Positions 6,724-13,704 of a stretch of 13,707 nt of DNA are shown here, piece by piece (positions within the stretch are counted from its first letter, which is position 1; every line of letters starts with the position of its first letter). This DNA comes from JBFHKO01 sp041595355 (lineage in GTDB: Bacteria; Pseudomonadota; Gammaproteobacteria; Enterobacterales; Aeromonadaceae), in contig JBFHKO010000047.1 in assembly GCA_041595355.1 (NCBI GenBank), forward strand, positions 1 to 13,707, given 5' to 3'. The notes beneath the pieces are model-generated. The model was given only the letters and a program-made list of their open reading frames with translations, did no database searches and was not told the origin of the DNA. Made by a program: the position numbers and the translations under genes.

Positions 6724-7842
6724 TCAAAGCATTCTGACGGAAATTTCCGGCTCTTGCATCCGTTTTTTCAAGGTGCGCTTGGTGCGATCGATGACATCGC
6801 CGACCAGCTGGCCACAAGCGGCATCGATGTCGTCGCCGCGGGTCTTGCGCACTATCACCGTATAACCGTACTCCATCAATACCTTGGAAAAACGGTCGAT
6901 GCGGCTGTTGCTCGGTTTGCCGTAGGGATTGCCCGGGAAGGGGTTGAAGGGGATCAGGTTGATCTTGCTCGGCGTATCCTTCAGCAACTGCGCCAGCTCG
7001 TGGGCCTGCTGCATGTCATCGTTCAGGTGATCGAGCAGCACATACTCCACCGTGACCCGTCCCTGGTTGGCATTCGACTTGGCCAGGTAGCGACGCACCG
7101 CCGCCAGAAATTCGGCGATGTTGTACTTGTCGTTGATGGGCATGATCTCGGAACGCAGCTGATCGTTGGGGGCATGCAGGGAGATGGCCAATGCCACATC
7201 GGTCAGCTCGCCCAGCTTGTCCAGGGCCGGCACCACGCCTGAGGTGGACAGCGTCACCCGACGCTTGGAGATGCCGAAGCCGTAGTCATCCATCATCAGC
7301 TCCATGGCCGGCACCACATTGGCCAGGTTGAGCAGGGGTTCCCCCATGCCCATCATCACCACGTTGGTGATGGGGCGCTTGCCGGTCTCCTTGAAGAAGC
7401 CCAGCTCCTTGGCGGCACGCCACACCTGACCGATGATCTCCGAAACACGCAGGTTGCGGTTGAAGCCCTGCTGGGCGGTGGAGCAGAATTTGCACTCCAG
7501 GGCGCAGCCCACCTGGGAGGAGACGCACAGGGTGGCCCGCTCGCCATCCGGAATGTAGACGGTCTCCACCTCCTGATCCCCCACCAGCATGGCCCACTTG
7601 ATGGTGCCATCGCTGGAGCGCTGCTCGCGGCTGATCTCGGGGGCGCGGATCTCGGCCATCTGGCTCAGCTTGTCGCGCAGCACCTTGTTGACGTTGCTCA
7701 TCTGGGCAAAGTCGTCACAACCGAAGTGATAGATCCACTTCATCACCTGATCGGCGCGAAACGACTTCTCGCCCAGTTCGGCAAAGAAGGTCCGCATCGC
7801 GGTACGATCCAGATCCAGCAGGTTGATTTTGGTTGCGCTCAT
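6724..7842 (-). CDS. rlmN: Dual-specificity 23S rRNA A2503 / tRNA A37 C2-methyltransferase RlmN (radical SAM)
   Basis: RlmN methylates C2 of A2503 in 23S rRNA and of A37 in some tRNAs by a ping-pong radical SAM mechanism. The 372-residue product has the cluster motif CALECKFC with C113, C117 and C120, and the two catalytic cysteines at C106 (ATLCVSSQ) and C343 (DDIDAACGQL), each offset by 12 from E. coli C118 and C355. Other signatures are GMGEPLLN and RVTLSTSGVVP. The N-terminus is 12 residues shorter than in E. coli. The ATG at 7842 has GGAG six bases upstream; an in-frame ATG at 7896 would lie at or upstream of the predicted transcription start and is rejected. rlmN probably leads an rlmN-pilF-rodZ-ispG unit. 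Its [4Fe-4S] cluster makes it a client of the neighbouring isc genes. Confidence 0.98.
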   Translation of the reverse strand: MSATKINLLDLDRTAMRTFFAELGEKSFRADQVMKWIYHFGCDDFAQMSNVNKVLRDKLSQMAEIRAPEISREQRSSDGTIKWAMLVGDQEVETVYIPDGERATLCVSSQVGCALECKFCSTAQQGFNRNLRVSEIIGQVWRAAKELGFFKETGKRPITNVVMMGMGEPLLNLANVVPAMELMMDDYGFGISKRRVTLSTSGVVPALDKLGELTDVALAISLHAPNDQLRSEIMPINDKYNIAEFLAAVRRYLAKSNANQGRVTVEYVLLDHLNDDMQQAHELAQLLKDTPSKINLIPFNPFPGNPYGKPSNSRIDRFSKVLMEYGYTVIVRKTRGDDIDAACGQLVGDVIDRTKRTLKKRMQEPEISVRML

Positions 7843-7887
7843 GGGTAACTCCAGCAGGTACAACGGGGCCTTGGCCGAGGGGGCAAC

Positions 7888-7916
7888 ATTGTACAAATTT
7901 TATCAGTGGCTTTCCA
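7888..7916 (-). promoter_or_regulatory. Probable sigma70-type promoter for rlmN
   Basis: On the minus strand a -35-like box TGGAAA (7916-7911, four of six matches) lies 17 bases before a -10 box TACAAT (7893-7888, five of six). Predicted initiation near 7881 leaves a leader of about 39 bases before the rlmN ATG. A second A/T-rich hexamer, TAAAAT at 7902-7897, has no good partner -35 box. The rest of the 153-base ndk-rlmN gap shows nothing else recognisable. Confidence 0.6.
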
Positions 7917-7989
7917 CCGACGCTTGCTGGGGATATGGCGCAACCGAAACGGTGGCAGAGGATTGCCCCCCCTGCCCCATGACGAGACG

Positions 7990-8004
7990 ACCCGCTCAGC
8001 GGGT
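7990..8004 (-). other. Small hairpin with the ndk stop codon in its loop
   Basis: Positions 7990-8004 form a perfect 6-bp stem, ACCCGC / GCGGGT, whose three-base loop is the ndk TGA itself. No U tract follows on the minus strand; the next bases are mixed and then G-rich. It is therefore not a standard intrinsic terminator. It may protect the mRNA 3' end or be incidental in a GC-rich genome. Confidence 0.4.
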
Positions 8005-8427
8005 GCGGGTGCAGATCTGCTCGGCGGTGAAGAAATAAGCGATTTCACGCTCGGCGGAAGCCTGGCAATCGGCGCCATGCACCGCATTCTGATCCATGGA
8101 GAGGGCATAGTCGGCGCGCACCGTGCCCGCCGCCGCCTTGCGCGGATCCGTGCTGCCGATGAGTTCGCGATGGCGGCGAATGGCCTCCTCGCCCTCCAGC
8201 ACCTGCACCATGATGGGTCCGGAGATCATGAACTTGACCAACGACTCGAAGAAGGGCTTGCCCTGGTGTTCGGCATAAAAGCCCTCGGCCTCTTCCCGCC
8301 CCAGGTGCACCATCCTGGCGGCGATGATGCGCAGGCCGGCGTTTTCAAAACGGTGATAGATCTCCCCGATGAGATTGCGGCCCACCGCATCCGGCTTGAT
8401 GATGGAAAATGTACGCTCTGTGGTCAT
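7996..8427 (-). CDS. ndk: Nucleoside diphosphate kinase
   Basis: Ndk transfers the gamma phosphate between nucleoside di- and triphosphates through a phosphohistidine, balancing (d)NTP pools in the cytoplasm. The product is 143 residues, identical in length to E. coli Ndk, and carries the signature NAVHGADC with catalytic H117, plus the N-terminal TFSIIKPDAV segment, the GKPFF/MISGP nucleotide-binding region and a C-terminal REIAYFF. The ATG at 8427 has AAGGA six bases upstream, an ideal spacing. The gene stands alone between pepB and rlmN with gaps of about 150 bases on each side and its own -10-like box, so it is probably its own transcription unit. In E. coli ndk is also near rlmN (yfgB), but other genes separate it from pepB there. 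Confidence 0.98.
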   Translation of the reverse strand: MTTERTFSIIKPDAVGRNLIGEIYHRFENAGLRIIAARMVHLGREEAEGFYAEHQGKPFFESLVKFMISGPIMVQVLEGEEAIRRHRELIGSTDPRKAAAGTVRADYALSMDQNAVHGADCQASAEREIAYFFTAEQICTRTR

Positions 8428-8439
8428 GAGTCATCCTTA

Positions 8440-8452
8440 ACGCCCGGGGCGT
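8440..8452 (-). other. Small leader hairpin just upstream of the ndk ribosome site
   Basis: ACGCC / GGCGT pair with a three-base loop at 8452-8440, ending one base before the AAGGA ribosome site (8438-8434) of ndk. It lies within the predicted ndk leader. A 5-bp GC-rich stem at this place could tune ribosome access, but five base pairs is short and chance is a fair explanation. Confidence 0.35.
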
Positions 8453-8470
8453 GCTGTCGTTTTTCGGCCG

Positions 8471-8476
8471 ATTATA
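8471..8476 (-). promoter_or_regulatory. Probable -10 box of the ndk promoter
   Basis: A perfect TATAAT occurs on the minus strand at 8476-8471, 43 bases upstream of the ndk ATG, which fits a short leader. No good -35 hexamer lies 15-18 bases upstream (best is about TTTCCC or CGTTTC). A perfect TTGACA does exist at 8521-8516 but is 39 bases from this box, too far to pair with it. The promoter may need an activator or be weak. The rest of the 150-base pepB-ndk gap shows nothing else clear. Confidence 0.5.
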
Positions 8477-8577
8477 CGGCAAGCCACAGGGGGGAAACGG
8501 TCAGTGCCCTTTTTTTGTCAATTCTATTAACTGTCTCTCACTAACCGTTTTTTCGGCTTGCGACCGTCGCGACGCCC

Positions 8578-9891
8578 TCAATCCGGGCGGGGAGCGCAGA
8601 CCGCCTGCAGCCAGCTGGCCAGGGTGCGCACACCATGCCCCTTGGCCCCGCAGGCCCAGAGCTCGTTGCCGTTTTTCTGGTAGCTGGCTGAAAGATCCAG
8701 ATGCACCCACCCTCGAACCCCGGCGCCGACAAACCGCGACAGAAAGGCCGCGGCCGTGCTGGCACCGGCCGTCCCCTCGGCGCTGGCCACATTGCCCAGC
8801 TCGGCAAAAGCCGAGCTCAGTTGCCCCAGATGCCAGGGATCCAGCGGCAACGGCCAGAACAGCTCGTTCTCCTGCTGCGCCAGGGCGCAGATCTGCTCGC
8901 GCTGGGCCGGCTGGGGGCTGAACACCGCATGGTACTCGCGCCCCAGAGCATACTTGGCGGCGCCGGTGAGGGTGGCCGCATCCAGGATATAGGGCGCGCC
9001 GGTGTCGCTGGCGGCCAGCAGGCCATCAGCCAGTACCAGACGCCCTTCGGCATCGGTATTGAGGACCTCCACCGTCACACCATTGCGATAGTGCAGTATG
9101 TCCCCCAGCTTGAAGGCCTTGCCGCTCACCAGATTCTCGGCGCAGCAGAGGAACAGCTTCACCCGCGCCTGCAGCCCCTGACGGATGGCCAGCGCCAGGG
9201 CGCCGCTCACCATGGCCGCGCCCCCCATGTCGGATTTCATCGGCAGCATCATGTCGGACGGCTTGAGGCTGTAGCCCCCGGAGTCGAAGGTAATGCCCTT
9301 GCCCACCAGACAGGCCGCCACCGGCGTCTCCGCCGCGCCGCCGGGATTGTAATCCACCACCAGCAGCACCGGCTCACGCTCGCTGCCACGGCCGACCTGA
9401 TAGATGCCCTCGTGGCCCAGCTGCTGCAACTGCTCACCGGCGATCATCTCGACGCTCACCGCATCCGGCGCCTGCTGCCGGATAAAGGCGGCGGCCTGCT
9501 CGGCCAGGCTGCGCGGATAAATGCTGTCGGGCGTGCCGTTGGTCAGCTGGCGCACCCAGCGGGTGCTCTCCAGCAACGCATCCAGACGCGCCTGCTCCTC
9601 GGCCGGCATGTCGCCCAGATAGAGGCTCTGCCCTGCCTTGGGATTGTAAAAGCCCTGGTAGAAGGCATAGCGCCGCTCCAGATCCCACTCCTCGCCGCAG
9701 AGGGCCACCTGCTTGATGCCCTGGCTGTCCAGACGCCGGGCGGCGCGCTGGATCTGGCGCAGCCGATTCGGCTCCTCCCCCTCCAGATGAATGGAGGCAA
9801 AGCCCGGCGGGTGATAGCTGAGCAGCGCCTTGTCGCCCCAGTGGGCATCGGCGATATGATCGGACAGCAGGATCTTCATGATTGCGGACAT
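8578..9891 (-). CDS. pepB: Aminopeptidase B PepB (M17 leucyl aminopeptidase family)
   Basis: PepB is a cytoplasmic two-metal M17 aminopeptidase that removes N-terminal residues from peptides during turnover. The product from the chosen start is 437 residues (E. coli 427). Its catalytic half is clear: GKGITFDSGG at about residues 197-206, KSDMGGA at about 219-225 with metal and substrate ligands, and the family signature NTDAEGRLVLAD at about 278-289, followed by DAATLTGAAKYALG. DYNPGG and YSLKPSD match PepB rather than PepA. Start choice is uncertain: ATGs occur at 9903, 9891 and 9879. AAAGGA directly abuts the 9903 ATG and is 12 bases from 9891, neither being ideal; the family homology begins at MKILLSD (9879). 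It follows the isc operon terminator with little room for its own promoter. Adjacency of pepB to iscX is also seen in E. coli. Confidence 0.95.
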   Translation of the reverse strand: MSAIMKILLSDHIADAHWGDKALLSYHPPGFASIHLEGEEPNRLRQIQRAARRLDSQGIKQVALCGEEWDLERRYAFYQGFYNPKAGQSLYLGDMPAEEQARLDALLESTRWVRQLTNGTPDSIYPRSLAEQAAAFIRQQAPDAVSVEMIAGEQLQQLGHEGIYQVGRGSEREPVLLVVDYNPGGAAETPVAACLVGKGITFDSGGYSLKPSDMMLPMKSDMGGAAMVSGALALAIRQGLQARVKLFLCCAENLVSGKAFKLGDILHYRNGVTVEVLNTDAEGRLVLADGLLAASDTGAPYILDAATLTGAAKYALGREYHAVFSPQPAQREQICALAQQENELFWPLPLDPWHLGQLSSAFAELGNVASAEGTAGASTAAAFLSRFVGAGVRGWVHLDLSASYQKNGNELWACGAKGHGVRTLASWLQAVCAPRPD

Positions 9892-9920
9892 GGCAAGCGA
9901 CATTCCTTTAGTGGGAGCTG

Positions 9921-9952
9921 AAAAGAAAGAAGGCCACCTCGGAGGTGGCCTT
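9921..9952 (-). terminator. Intrinsic terminator of the isc operon, after iscX
   Basis: Five bases beyond the iscX stop, the minus strand carries an inverted repeat AAGGCCACC / GGTGGCCTT (9952-9930) with loop TCCGA, followed by TCTTTCTTTTC. A stem of nine or more base pairs, GC-rich, plus a U-rich tail is a classic rho-independent terminator. It ends 30 bases before the pepB start, so it separates isc from pepB, at least in part. Confidence 0.9.
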
Positions 9953-9956
9953 TAGC

Positions 9957-10157
9957 TTAATCGTCTTCATCCATCCAGGCCAGAATAATGGCCTCGAGGA
10001 TGATCTCGCTGGAGTGGTTGGGATCGTCGTCGAACCCCTCGAGTTCACAGACCCAGCTGTGCAGATCGGTGAAGCGAATCGTTTTGGGATCCAGATCCGG
10101 AAAGCGCTCCATCAGCGCCAGCGCTATCTCGCGGCTATCGGTCCATTTCAGTGACAT
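9957..10157 (-). CDS. iscX: Fe-S cluster assembly protein IscX (YfhJ)
   Basis: IscX is a small acidic protein that binds IscS and iron and adjusts the rate of cluster assembly on IscU. The 66-residue product equals E. coli IscX in length and keeps its hallmark segments: LKWTDSREIALAL at the start, FPDLDPKTIRFTDLHSWVCELEGFDDDP in the middle and an acidic C-terminus (AWMDEDD). The ATG at 10157 has GAGGAG (10170-10165) seven bases upstream. A longer reading frame continues upstream into the fdx end, but those residues have no family counterpart. It is the last gene of the operon, 47 bases after fdx, and is followed by a strong terminator. Confidence 0.97.
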   Translation of the reverse strand: MSLKWTDSREIALALMERFPDLDPKTIRFTDLHSWVCELEGFDDDPNHSSEIILEAIILAWMDEDD

Positions 10158-10204
10158 TGACGTGCTCCTCTGCTTGCCGGCTGCCAGACAGGCAGGCCCG
10201 TCGG

Positions 10205-10543
10205 CTAGTGGCGTTCCGATGCCAGATTGATGGTGTACCTGGGGATCTCGACCACCAGATCCTCGTCGGCCACCTTGGCCTGGCAACCGAGACGGGACTC
10301 CGGCTCCAGCCCCCAGGCCTTGTCCAGCATGTCATCTTCCAGTTCGTCGCTCTCGTTGAGCGAATCGAAGCCTTCGCGCACCACCACATGGCAGGTGGTA
10401 CAGGCGCAGGACTTTTCGCAGGCATGCTCTATCTCGATATGGTGTCGCAGCGCCACATCAAGGATAGTCTCGCCAGGCTGGGCCTCAAGTTCCGCCCCCT
10501 CGGGACAGAGCTTTTCATGGGGGAGAAAAATAATCTTTGGCAT
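10205..10543 (-). CDS. fdx: Isc-type [2Fe-2S] ferredoxin Fdx
   Basis: Fdx is an adrenodoxin-type [2Fe-2S] ferredoxin that supplies electrons for cluster assembly on IscU. The 112-residue product (E. coli 111) has all four ligands in the expected places: C42, C48 and C51 in HACEKSCACTTC, and C87 in ESRLGCQAK. C46 is the usual extra conserved cysteine. The MLDKAWGLEPESRL and VVEIPRYTIN blocks are typical. Its ATG is one base after the hscA stop (TGATATG), and an AAGGTG ribosome site lies in the last hscA codons, so the two are coupled. Assignment is certain. Confidence 0.98.
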   Translation of the reverse strand: MPKIIFLPHEKLCPEGAELEAQPGETILDVALRHHIEIEHACEKSCACTTCHVVVREGFDSLNESDELEDDMLDKAWGLEPESRLGCQAKVADEDLVVEIPRYTINLASERH

Positions 10544-10544
10544 A

Positions 10545-12392
10545 TCACACCTTGTCTATCTGTTGCCCTTGCAGTGCCTTGCGAATGGAGGCATCCATGC
10601 GCCGGGCCGCGAAATCGGCGGTGGTCTTGTCCACCGAGTCTATGCCGGCCTTGATGGCCTCGGGATCGCGGCCCTGGCTCACCTGTGCCAGCTTGTCCAG
10701 CGCCGCCGTTATGGCCTCACGCTCCCCGTCGTCGAGCAGCTCGGCGCCATTTTCGGCCAGGGCCTGGCGCACACTCTCCAGCACCCGCCCGGCCTCGACC
10801 TGCTGCTCGGCCAGCATGCGCGCCGCCACGTCCGCCTCGGCGTAGCGAATGGAATCCTGCAACATCTGCAGCATCGCCTCCTCGCTGAGGCCATAGGAGG
10901 GCTTCACCTCTATGCTGGCATGGACGCCCGAGCTCTTCTCCTGGGCGGTAACCGAGAGCAGGCCATCGGCATCCACCTGGAAGGTGACCCGAATATGCGC
11001 CGCCCCGGCCACCATGGGCGGAATGTCGTGCAGCTCGAAGCGCGCCAGCGAGCGGCAATCGGCCACCAGCTCGCGCTCGCCCTGCAACACATGGATGGCC
11101 ATGGCAGTCTGACCATCCTTGAAGGTGGTAAATTCCTGGGCCCGCGCCACGGGGATGGTGGTGTTGCGGGGAATGATCTTCTCCACCAGGCCGCCCATGG
11201 TCTCGAGGCCCAGGGAGAGCGGTATCACGTCCAGCAGCAGCATCTCGGAGTCGGGTTTGTTGCCCACCAGGATATCCGCCTGGATGGCGGCGCCGATGGC
11301 CACCACCCGGTCGGGATCTATGCTGGTGAGCGGCGTGCGGCCGAACAGCTCGCCGACCCGCTGGCGCACCAGCGGCACCCGGGTGGAGCCCCCCACCATC
11401 ACCACCTCTTGCACCTCGGCGGCCATCACCCCCGCGTCCTTGAGGGCGCGTCGGCAGGCCAGCAGGGTACGCTTCACCAGCGGCTCGATGAGCGCCTCGA
11501 ACTGGGTGCGGCTGAGCCTGCCCTGCCAGCCGGCGAACTCGAGTGTCACCACATCGGCATCGCTGAGGCGCTGCTTGGCCGCGCAGGCCAGATCCAGCAC
11601 CTCGCGTTGCTGATGAGCTCCCAGCGGCACACTGGCACCGCTCTGCGCCAGTATCCAGTCGGCCAGCAGATGATCGAAATCATCACCGCCGAGGGCGGAG
11701 TCGCCGCCGGTGGCCAGCACCTCGAACACCCCCTGATGCAAGCGCAGCAGCGAGATGTCGAAGGTGCCACCGCCCAGATCGTAGACGGCGATAAGCCCTT
11801 CCTGACCGGAGTCCAGGCCGTAGGCGACGGCGGCGGCGGTAGGCTCGTTGAGCAAGCGCAGCACATGCATGCCGGCCAGGCGGGCGGCATCCTTGGTGGC
11901 CTGACGCTGCCCTTCGTTGAAGTAGGCCGGCACCGTGATGACCACGCCATCGAGCTGGGCGCCCAGGCTCTGCTCGGCACGCTGACCGAGTGCCTTGAGG
12001 ATCTCGGCGGAGACCTGTACCGGCAGGACGGGCCCCTGCGCCGTCTCCAGCTGCAGCAAGCCATCGTCGTTGGTGGAGATACGGTACGGCAGACGGGCCA
12101 GATCCAGATCGGCCTCGCCGCGCCCCATCAGCCGCTTGACCGACTGTATGGTGTTATGGGGATCGCTGGCCGCCAGTTGCTTGGCTGCAGCGCCTACCTG
12201 GATGCCGTCGGCGCCGTAGCGCACGACCGAGGGCAGTATCGCCTGCCCCTGCGCATCGGTCAGGGTTTCGGCGCTGCCGCTGCGGACAACGGCAACCAGG
12301 GAGTTGGTGGTGCCCAGATCGATGCCCACCGCCCACTTCTGCTGGTGGGGAGCCGCCGTCAGGCCGGGTTCAGCTATGTGTAGTAATGCCAT
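10545..12392 (-). CDS. hscA: Hsp70-family Fe-S chaperone HscA
   Basis: HscA is the specialised Hsp70 that, with HscB, binds the LPPVK loop of IscU and drives cluster release by ATP hydrolysis. The 615-residue product (E. coli 616) has the nucleotide-binding domain with phosphate-1 motif GIDLGTTNS (23-31), VPAYF (154-158), phosphate-2 YDLGGGTFD (204-212) and VMVGGSTRVPLV, then the linker DVIPLSLGLETMGG, the substrate domain and a C-terminal helical lid ending in FAARRMDASIRKALQG. Start MALLHIAEPGL matches the E. coli N-terminus. It lies six bases after hscB and one base before fdx. On this GC-rich sequence the opposite strand carries a long open frame, which is a codon-bias artefact. Confidence 0.99.
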   Translation of the reverse strand: MALLHIAEPGLTAAPHQQKWAVGIDLGTTNSLVAVVRSGSAETLTDAQGQAILPSVVRYGADGIQVGAAAKQLAASDPHNTIQSVKRLMGRGEADLDLARLPYRISTNDDGLLQLETAQGPVLPVQVSAEILKALGQRAEQSLGAQLDGVVITVPAYFNEGQRQATKDAARLAGMHVLRLLNEPTAAAVAYGLDSGQEGLIAVYDLGGGTFDISLLRLHQGVFEVLATGGDSALGGDDFDHLLADWILAQSGASVPLGAHQQREVLDLACAAKQRLSDADVVTLEFAGWQGRLSRTQFEALIEPLVKRTLLACRRALKDAGVMAAEVQEVVMVGGSTRVPLVRQRVGELFGRTPLTSIDPDRVVAIGAAIQADILVGNKPDSEMLLLDVIPLSLGLETMGGLVEKIIPRNTTIPVARAQEFTTFKDGQTAMAIHVLQGERELVADCRSLARFELHDIPPMVAGAAHIRVTFQVDADGLLSVTAQEKSSGVHASIEVKPSYGLSEEAMLQMLQDSIRYAEADVAARMLAEQQVEAGRVLESVRQALAENGAELLDDGEREAITAALDKLAQVSQGRDPEAIKAGIDSVDKTTADFAARRMDASIRKALQGQQIDKV

Positions 12393-12398
12393 GTCGGG

Positions 12399-12917
12399 TC
12401 ACAGGTCCAGTAGGGAGTCTTCTATTCGTTCCAGCTCGTCTTGCAACTTGACGATGAACTTGAGCCGCCGCACCTGGCCGGCAGCCTCGGCATAGTCGCC
12501 GGCCTCCAGCCGCTCGCCGATGCGGGCCAGCTGACGCGCCTGCTCCTGCTGTACCCGGCCGGCGAAGGCAGCCATGGCCGCCTCGACATCGCTGGCATCA
12601 CGCAGTTCGGCCAGCTCCTCGCGCCAGCTCATCTGCTGCATCAGAAACTCGGGATCCTGCAGCGTCTGCTGCTCGCCACGAATGTCGTGGCCATGCAAGG
12701 CCAGCAGGTATTCGGCGCGGCCGAGGGGATCCTTGAGGGTATTGAAGGCGGCGTTGATCTCCGCCGCCTGGCGCATGGCCTGCAAGCGTTCCGTCTCGGG
12801 GGCGGCGGCGAACTTGTCGGGGTGAAACTGGCGTTGCAGCAGGCGGTAACGCTCCGCCAACCGGGCACTATCCAGCTCGAAGCGGGGACTGAGGTCGAAC
12901 AGTTCGAAATAATTCAC
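12399..12917 (-). CDS. hscB: Fe-S co-chaperone HscB (J-domain protein, GTG start)
   Basis: HscB delivers IscU to HscA and stimulates its ATPase. The 172-residue product (E. coli 171) has an N-terminal J domain with HPD at residues 32-34 (QFHPDKF), the connecting segment RAEYLLALHG, and a C-terminal three-helix IscU-binding domain beginning near LMQQMSWREEL and ending DSLLDL. Homology starts at NYFELFDL, so the GTG at 12917 is the start; the only ATG upstream in frame, at 12980, would add 21 residues rich in Pro and Arg encoded across the intergenic hairpin. No Shine-Dalgarno site is visible in front of this GTG. Together, GTG start, missing ribosome site and upstream hairpin suggest lower translation than iscU/iscA. 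Confidence 0.97.
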   Translation of the reverse strand: MNYFELFDLSPRFELDSARLAERYRLLQRQFHPDKFAAAPETERLQAMRQAAEINAAFNTLKDPLGRAEYLLALHGHDIRGEQQTLQDPEFLMQQMSWREELAELRDASDVEAAMAAFAGRVQQEQARQLARIGERLEAGDYAEAAGQVRRLKFIVKLQDELERIEDSLLDL

Positions 12918-12945
12918 GGCGATGTCTGCGCTGGCGGGTGGGTGG

Positions 12946-12965
12946 CAGGCCCCTGCCGGGGCCTG
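12946..12965 (-). other. GC-rich hairpin between iscA and hscB
   Basis: In the 63-base gap after iscA, CAGGCCCC / GGGGCCTG pair perfectly over 8 bp around a GGCA loop, 15 bases after the iscA stop and 28 bases before the hscB GTG. No U tract follows, so it is not a normal intrinsic terminator. In operons such a structure can protect the upstream message or reduce expression of the downstream genes. The structure is seen; the role is inferred. Confidence 0.55.
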
Positions 12966-12980
12966 GCGGAGAGGCCTCAC

Positions 12981-13304
12981 CTAGACGGTGAAACTCTCGC
13001 CGCAGCCACAGGCCCCCTTGGTATTGGGGTTGTTGAATTTGAAGCCTTCGTTCAGGCCTTCCTTGACGAAGTCGAGCTCGGTGCCATCGAGATAAAGCAG
13101 GCTCTTGCTGTCCACTATCACCTTGACGCCATGCTCGTCGAAGACGACATCATCGTCGGCAATCGCATCGACGAACTCGAGCACATAGGCCATCCCCGAG
13201 CAGCCGGAGGTCTTGACCCCCAGGCGCAGGCCTACGCCCTTGCCTCTGTTGTCCAGAAAATGTTTCACGCGGACCGCAGCCGCATCTGTCATGGTTATGG
13301 CCAT
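12981..13304 (-). CDS. iscA: Fe-S cluster carrier/assembly protein IscA
   Basis: IscA is an A-type carrier that binds iron or a cluster and passes clusters to target apoproteins, notably [4Fe-4S] enzymes. The product is 107 residues, equal to E. coli IscA, with the three invariant cysteines C35 (SGCSGMAY), C99 and C101 (ACGCGESF). Segments GLRLGVKTSGCSG and DFVKEGLNEGFKFNNPN are typical. The ATG at 13304 has GGAG seven bases upstream; a longer in-frame reading begins inside iscU and is rejected. The gene is 13 bases after iscU. The stop is TAG. Confidence 0.98.
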   Translation of the reverse strand: MAITMTDAAAVRVKHFLDNRGKGVGLRLGVKTSGCSGMAYVLEFVDAIADDDVVFDEHGVKVIVDSKSLLYLDGTELDFVKEGLNEGFKFNNPNTKGACGCGESFTV

Positions 13305-13317
13305 AGTTGACTCCAGC

Positions 13318-13704
13318 TTAATCGAGACCTTTCTTCTTCTTGTAATCCGCAATCGCCGCCTTGATGGCATCTTCGGCCAGGATCGAGCAGTGGATCTTGA
13401 CCGGCGGCAGCGCCAGCTCCTCGGCGATCTCGGTGTTCTTGATCGCCTGGGCCTGCTCCAGCGTCTTGCCCTTCACCCATTCGGTGACCAGGGAGCTGGA
13501 GGCGATGGCGGAGCCGCAGCCATAAGTCTTGAACTTGGCATCTTCGATGACGCCGGCGTCGTTGACCTTGATCTGCAGCTTCATCACGTCGCCGCAGGCG
13601 GGTGACCCCACCATGCCGGTGGCGACATTGGGTTCATCCTTGTCCAGAGCCCCCACGTTACGGGGGTTTTCATAATGATCAATCACTTTTTCACTGTAAG
13701 CCAT
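13318..13704 (-). CDS. iscU: Fe-S cluster scaffold protein IscU
   Basis: IscU is the scaffold on which IscS-derived sulfur and iron are built into a [2Fe-2S] cluster. The complete 128-residue product matches E. coli in length and keeps the cluster-site residues C37, D39, C63, H105 and C106, as well as the HscA-binding LPPVK motif at 99-103. It starts MAYSEKVIDHYENPRN. The ATG is three bases from the right edge, so its ribosome site and the genes expected upstream (iscS, iscR) are outside the window. It is the first visible gene of the isc operon here. Confidence 0.99.
   Translation of the reverse strand: MAYSEKVIDHYENPRNVGALDKDEPNVATGMVGSPACGDVMKLQIKVNDAGVIEDAKFKTYGCGSAIASSSLVTEWVKGKTLEQAQAIKNTEIAEELALPPVKIHCSILAEDAIKAAIADYKKKKGLD

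Noticed and set aside
8541..8577. Inverted repeats after pepB (CGTCGCGACG and CCG-A6-CGG) as a pepB terminator
   Set aside because: Stems are short, and no U tract follows on the coding strand.
8701..9921. Open frame (406 residues) on the plus strand opposite pepB
   Set aside because: Shadow of pepB in a GC-rich genome; no domain seen.
10158..10204. Possible hairpin (CTGCC / GGCAG) between fdx and iscX
   Set aside because: Only five base pairs with competing pairings and no U tract; not distinguishable from chance at this GC content.
10227..12383. Very long open frame (718 residues) on the plus strand opposite hscA
   Set aside because: It mirrors hscA, a certain gene, and its composition is what the complement of GC-rich codons gives (rich in His, Gln, Gly, Arg, Leu). 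No recognisable domain or ribosome site.
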